Below the pieces are notes generated by a model. It did not search any database. It was given only the letters and a program-made list of their open reading frames with translations, and had not been told where the DNA came from. This document shows, piece after piece, positions 1-6,000 of a stretch of 7,789 nt of DNA. The position numbers and the translations under genes are program-made. The stretch spans positions 1-7,789 of the forward strand of contig DIYD01000310.1 in NCBI GenBank assembly GCA_002428905.1. The letters are read 5' to 3'. This DNA is from Bacteroidetes bacterium UBA6063 (GTDB taxonomy: Bacteria > Bacteroidota > Bacteroidia > NS11-12g > UBA9320). Each line of letters starts with the position of its first letter. The first letter of the stretch is position 1.

Positions 1-87
1 GTTTTCAACGGTCCAACTCACCGTTGTTGACTTACCTGAGTGGAAGGTGTCTGGAGCGACAACTTCGGTGACTTTCAGGTCAACCGG
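1..87 (-). repeat. CARDB domain 6, N-terminal part (cut by window edge)
   Basis: P-V-D-L-K-V-T-E-V-V-A-P-D-T and T-V-S-W-T-V-E-N repeat the first two strands of the preceding CARDB domains before the window ends. The frame is still open at position 1, so the array and the gene continue beyond it. Confidence 0.75.
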
Positions 88-3000
88 AGGATATCCGTCC
101 ACGTATTCTTCTCCACCTCGGTCAACATTATTCGTATCGGCGCGATGTTCATAAACATTGTTATCGGCATCCGTCTGCACAAAATAGTAATAATCACCAG
201 CCGGTGTTGAAGAAGGTAAGGTCACCAACTGACGTATGGTATACATTGAATCCTTTTTCAGATCAGCCGTATGTAAGATAGACGCTAAAAGTTGGTCTGA
301 AGTCGCATCGAAAATCGAATCCTTCGAGAGATAAATACGATCCATCCAATTGGCCATAGCTGTGGTATCTCCCTGGTTCTTTACCGAGTAGGTGATGGTT
401 GCTGTGTCGCCTGCATTGGCTGTATCCGGGATGCTGATCAATGTAGGGATCAAATCCGGATAAGGTGCGAGGGTAATCTTTACAGTATCACTGCCGCCGG
501 TATTGTTGTTTTCTTTTGTGTCTTCAAAGATTTTATTGTGTACATCGGTATAGACGTAGAAATAACGGTTCCCATCAAAGCCGTCTGGAATCCTGACTTC
601 TGCGGTTCGTTCTACCGTATCGTCTGCCGCGATACCCGAAGAAACCGATACATCTTTCAATGCTACACATGAATCAAGATTAAATGTATCCAACATGGAG
701 ATGTAAATTCGATCTGTGCTCGACTTGGAAGCAGCGTCGCCCTTTCCCTGATTTACAATCGTGTAGTGGATTTGTGTTGTATCTCCTGTAGTATCGCGCT
801 TTGATGTTCGTACGGACGACACAATGAGATCAGGTGCCTGAACAACGAATGAGTCTAACGGCGAGACATTGTTGTTTTCAAAAATGTTCTCGTTTATTCG
901 GTTATAAGCATCGGCTACAACGTACAGGTAGTATTTTCCAACCAGATTGTCAGGTATAGTTACTAAAACCGAATTTTTTATGGTGTCTTTCGACTGCATT
1001 GTACGGTTGTAGGTAGAGCCTAATCCTGTTATCGTTGAAGTGGAATACACATTACTGGTGCTGTAATAAACCAGATCGTTAAACCCGCGCATAGTACTAC
1101 CACCACCTTCATTGATGGTTTCAAACTCAATACGCTCACGGGCACAAGAGCTTACGGTATCCGGCATCTCAACATTGGCGATCACAAGATCCGGTGGAGG
1201 AGCGAGAATGACACCAATCGTGTCACTTCGGGTCACGTTATTCGTCTCTGAGGTGTGCTCATACTCCTGATTCGAACCATCGGTTTTTACATAGACATAA
1301 TGTCTGCCCTGAATGAAGTGCGGTACGTTAATGGTTGTTGCAAAGGTGTACGTACTGTCCTTATCCAGGTCAGATGTTCTTCTAATGGATTTCAAGAAGG
1401 TTGCACCAGCGCCAAATGTCGAGTCATCCGACCAGTAGATGTAATCGTACCACGAACCATTTCGGGTTGACCCCGTACCGTCATTCTTAACGGTGTAATT
1501 GATGTTAATAGTAGTACCACTGATGGCAACATTCGGTCGTACAATATTGGTTACAATTAAATCGGGTGGTGGTGTTAAACTTACCACCATTGTGGAAGTA
1601 TCGTTGCCCACGTTATTTCCTTCATTCGCTTCCAGGATATTGCTGTAAGCATCGGTGCGAACGATGGCATGATACGATCCTGTATACCCATTCGGTAAGG
1701 TCACAGACAAGCTTTGCGAATAGTTCGAAGAAGCATTTAAGGCAGAAGGATTTGACTTTCCTCCCACATACAAATCGCCATTGTCGAATATGGTATCGGT
1801 AGACAGGTAAACCAGGTCATACCAGTTTCTGGATCCGGTTGGGCCACCACCTATGTTCTTTACTTTCCAACTTATCGAAATGGAATTGCCCGAGAATGCT
1901 GTTGTAGGTGCTGAAACGTCTTCCACCATCAAATCTGGCAAGTAACGCATTGTAAATTTCTGTATAGGACCATCTGTACCACATGCATCATTTTTGGCTA
2001 CCACCTGCCACTTGAATGTTCTGCCATAAGTCAAGCCAGTGGATATTTGCGTACTTATTTGTGTCACATCACCTCTAAACGGAGATACTGGTCGTGAAGA
2101 TGCCGTGTCGTCCCAGATGTATATGTCGTACTTCGAAGCTCCGGTTGCTGGTGCCCACGACAATGTAATTGGATAATCGATATTCTTCGTTGTATCGAGT
2201 GGGAACATGCTACTAACCATTCCCGGAGTTGCGTAATTGGTTATGGAGGCTGTTGCCGTATCGTTCGACGCATCCTGGTCTGTAGTAAGCTTTGTCCAGG
2301 CTCGTATCGTATAGGTCTTTACTGTTGCGAACTTGTGTTTCGTGCTAAACGTAAAGGTCTGGGTCATACCTGGGCCAATGGTATCTGTAATGGTATCTTT
2401 TACGGCTGTTCCACCATCTACAGAATAACATACGGAGTAATTTGATTGCGGTAGAGAACCGTAGTTAAATATAGTTATTTCAACGACTTGCGTGTCAATA
2501 TCACACCCATCGATTGGCTTAACCACAGCGGAAACACCCAAGTTGTGCAACAGTGAATTGAATTCATCGGCGCCAATATCCGGATGCGTGGTGTTCCGTG
2601 TATCCTTATCGATATCCTCCGTCACGCCCGTAATAGGTGTAGCCGCGCTATCTAAACTCGAAATGTATACATGCAGGTTATCGTTTGCGGTAAACAATGG
2701 ATCGAGACTCAGCGAATTTGCATCTTTTCCGGTTGCCGACTTCCAGGCGCTCAGGTCGGTTCTGTTGCTCGTATAGAAGCCCAGATTTGTACCAGTCGTA
2801 TATAGGTCGTTACGATCAGATTGCACGATACCCGAACCAATCTGATAGAATGCATACCCTCCATTCTTATTACAGAAGATGTTGTTCTTCACTTGAATGT
2901 CTGACCCGTACTGACTTCGGAAGGTGTAGGTAGAACTCGCTGTTCCACCATAAATATTCACACTATTAAAACCTACAATCAGGTACTCACTGTAGGAAGA

Positions 3001-6000
3001 ATAAATACCGTAGCGGCTTCCAGAGTTGTTCTTTAGTGCTATGAAGTTATTCACCACGTAACCGGTTTGTGACGTGCTTCCATCGTAATTCACCAAAATA
3101 CCATTGTCGTAAAGACCGGAAGAAGCGATGTTGTTACAACTCACTTCCATTCCATTTCGGGCATTATGCACCTGAATACCAGACTTTGTAGATGTATTGC
3201 TCTTTAAACGAATGGTATTGCCCGTTATCAAAAGATTCTCTTGATTTTGCAAGTAAATCGCATCTCGTGCACCGTTTTCAATACGGTTGTTTCGAATGAT
3301 GGTTCCTTTTTCCGGTGATGCGGAACCCAAACCATACATTTGAATGGCTTGATTTCCTTGTGTGAAGTAGTTGTTTTCTATGCGACAACTATCGTCGTTA
3401 TCACTATTTGACCAAATGGCACTTGCGTTGTAGAAATAGGGGTTCATGACACCCTCAAAGCGGTTATTCAACAGTTGAACACCTTGTGAGCCACCCGATA
3501 TGTCTATTCCATTACTGTAATAATAATTGGTTGGCTTGAACGTCATACTTTTAAATGTGATGTATGGCGCACCACTCAGTCGTACCAGGTAATTGTTGTT
3601 GTAGGTGCTACTGTAGGTGAGTATTACATCCGTGCTATCCCCAGTCATTGACTCAAAGATCACCGGTCGTGATGCCGATTGACCCTGATACGAGCTGATA
3701 CTGAATTGCTCGGTGTACGTTCCAGTCTGAACTTTAAACCTTACGGTATCTAATATACCCGCTTTTTGCAACACACTTACCGCCGTACTGAAATCGGGGA
3801 AGTTTGCACCCAAACTGCCTATGGTATACGTGGTATCCAAAGCCGCGTATACGTCATTGGCTTTCGCGGTATCGTTATAATTCAATGTGTCGGTAACGCC
3901 ATTTGGAGAATTTGTCCAGAACACCAGGTTGTATGCCTTAACCTTATCAAAGGTGTAGCTTCCGATATTCACGGTATCCACCTTACCCGGCAATAGCGAA
4001 CCTGTCCAGCTGTAATTACCCGGACTAACACCATTAGCTGTCCATAGAATTGTTGCCGAAGTCAATGTATCAGAACCAAAGTTCTTTAACACGACTTCTA
4101 CGTTCTGCGAACCCGATTTAAACGGTGCCATAGGGCCGTGGAATGCCAGAATTCCGGCGTCTTCAGGAGCTGGTGGTTCAAATTCGTCTGCTCCTATATC
4201 GGGCTTAGTGCTGTCACGTGCCTCCATGTCGATATCGTAAGGCACCTCACTCAGTGAAGTCCCTGCTTCGTTCAACGTAATCTCTCGAACGTGTAAGTCA
4301 TCCGTATCAACAAAACCAGGGTCAACACTTAACGAACTTGTATCCTTGCCCGTCGCCGTTTTCAGCGCTGCCAGGTTAGCACGATTACTGAAATTGAAAT
4401 ATGCAACGTTGGTACCTGCACTGTAATAATCGTTGTAATCGCTTCGAGTGAAGGATGAAGATCCTCCGTAATGGTACCAGGCATAACCCGTTCCGGCTTC
4501 AACCAGAATATTGTTTACCAGATGCTGATTGGAACCATAATAGGTGTAAAGTGCACGGTTGGCTCCACTTGAAGAGGTATGAATGCTGTTGTTGTAGATG
4601 TAGACATAATCGCTATTATCGAGGTACATGCCATACGCCCCACTGTGGGATGTATGGATCATGTTGTTTGCAATTAGACCGTATTTCGTTGAAAAACCAT
4701 CACATGAAGGTAGGTATGCTGCACGTGCAAACACGCCTTTGGTTACGTTTGATGTAAAGGTGAAACCACCTCGGATGTACTGGTGATACAGACCGTAGTT
4801 GGTCGATAACCTCCAGGATCCTGCGTGCTCTACAATATTACCGTGTACCATAATACTATCGGCATACCGCTGATACGTTCCGGCAAAATACTGATCGTTA
4901 AACGTATTGTTCTTAATCACCCAGTTCTTGTCGTATGTGCCTGAATTGTACCCGTAAGTGTATATTCCTACCGCACCGTTTGTGAAGGTATTTCCAATGA
5001 AACAGTTGTAATCGTTATTATGGCTATTTGAAACATTGGCATTAACGAGGTATCGGTAACTTGAATTGGACGAACTCAACGTATTGCCTAAAAAGACGCA
5101 AGCGTTGAACTCATTGTAATCGGAGTTATTCAACATGTCAACGATGGTAGAATACGAGCCGCCAGGGTTTGTTAATGTAATTCTACGGAAGGTCACACCA
5201 ACGGCACTATCTAAGCGCACTACCCAGTTATTTGTCCAACTGGTTGCAGTAAATGAAAGTACCACATTGGCTGTATTGTTGCTTCCGGAGGATTGGAAAA
5301 CAATGCTATTCTTCGTCGTTGCGCCAAGAATTCTTGGTATTGTAATTTGCTCAGTATATGTACCGTTCCGCACGGTGAAGATTACACTATCAACGATACC
5401 TCCCTTTTTCATTGCAGCAATAGCCGCACTGAAATCGACGAAGTCGGGTGAAGCCCCTCCAATGGTGTAAGGACCACTTAATGCAGGATACTGATCCACG
5501 GTTTCTGCGGTGTCATTGGTAGCCAGGGAGTCTGTTCCGTTGTTCGGTTTAGACGTCCAGGCCTTTAACGAATACGACGAATCTAAATCGAAGAACTTCT
5601 TTTCGATGCACACCCAGGCGGTATCTTTAGACGCTAACGTATCAGACCATTTGTACACCTTGGTAGCGCCATTGTTGAATATATAATTGATGTCGGCACT
5701 GTAAAGTGTCGATGAACCAAAGTTTTTGAGTATAACCTTTACATATTGTGTATCTGACTTATACGGTTGGTTCGGCACAAGTATCCTTGCAATACCTGCA
5801 TCCAATCCTTTCAACCGTATTTCATCGGCTCCAACGTCTGCCAATGTATCTCGGCTATCGCCATCAATATCGGTTAATACATACGGCAATCTGGAAACCG
5901 TGCCATCAAGGTCTACGCCCTGTATGTGTAAGTCATCTGTTGCGGTAAATCGCGGATCGTATGTGGTTGAACTTGAATCGAATCCTGAGGTCGACCGCCA

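Noticed and set aside
2230..2560. Possible gene boundary where the architecture changes
   Set aside because: The same frame reads through without a stop, and no start codon with a Shine-Dalgarno site or terminator hairpin is evident, so it is a domain boundary within one gene.
2492..2776. 94-codon plus-strand ORF and the overlapping one at 2697-2933
   Set aside because: Both are antisense to the conserved D-P-L-F...P-D-I-G-A-D-E-F linker and nearby helix. They have no ribosome binding context and no recognisable domain.
4455..4757. 100-codon plus-strand ORF rich in Cys and His
   Set aside because: The Cys/His spacing briefly suggests a zinc-binding protein. However, the residues come from the complement of Asn/Tyr/Ser-rich helix codons on the minus strand, and no regular zinc motif is present.
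5135..5470. 111-codon plus-strand ORF, the longest on that strand
   Set aside because: It lies fully antisense to Ig-like domain 2 and beta-helix 3, whose protein motifs are clear on the minus strand. Its translation resembles no family I know. It is an antisense shadow.
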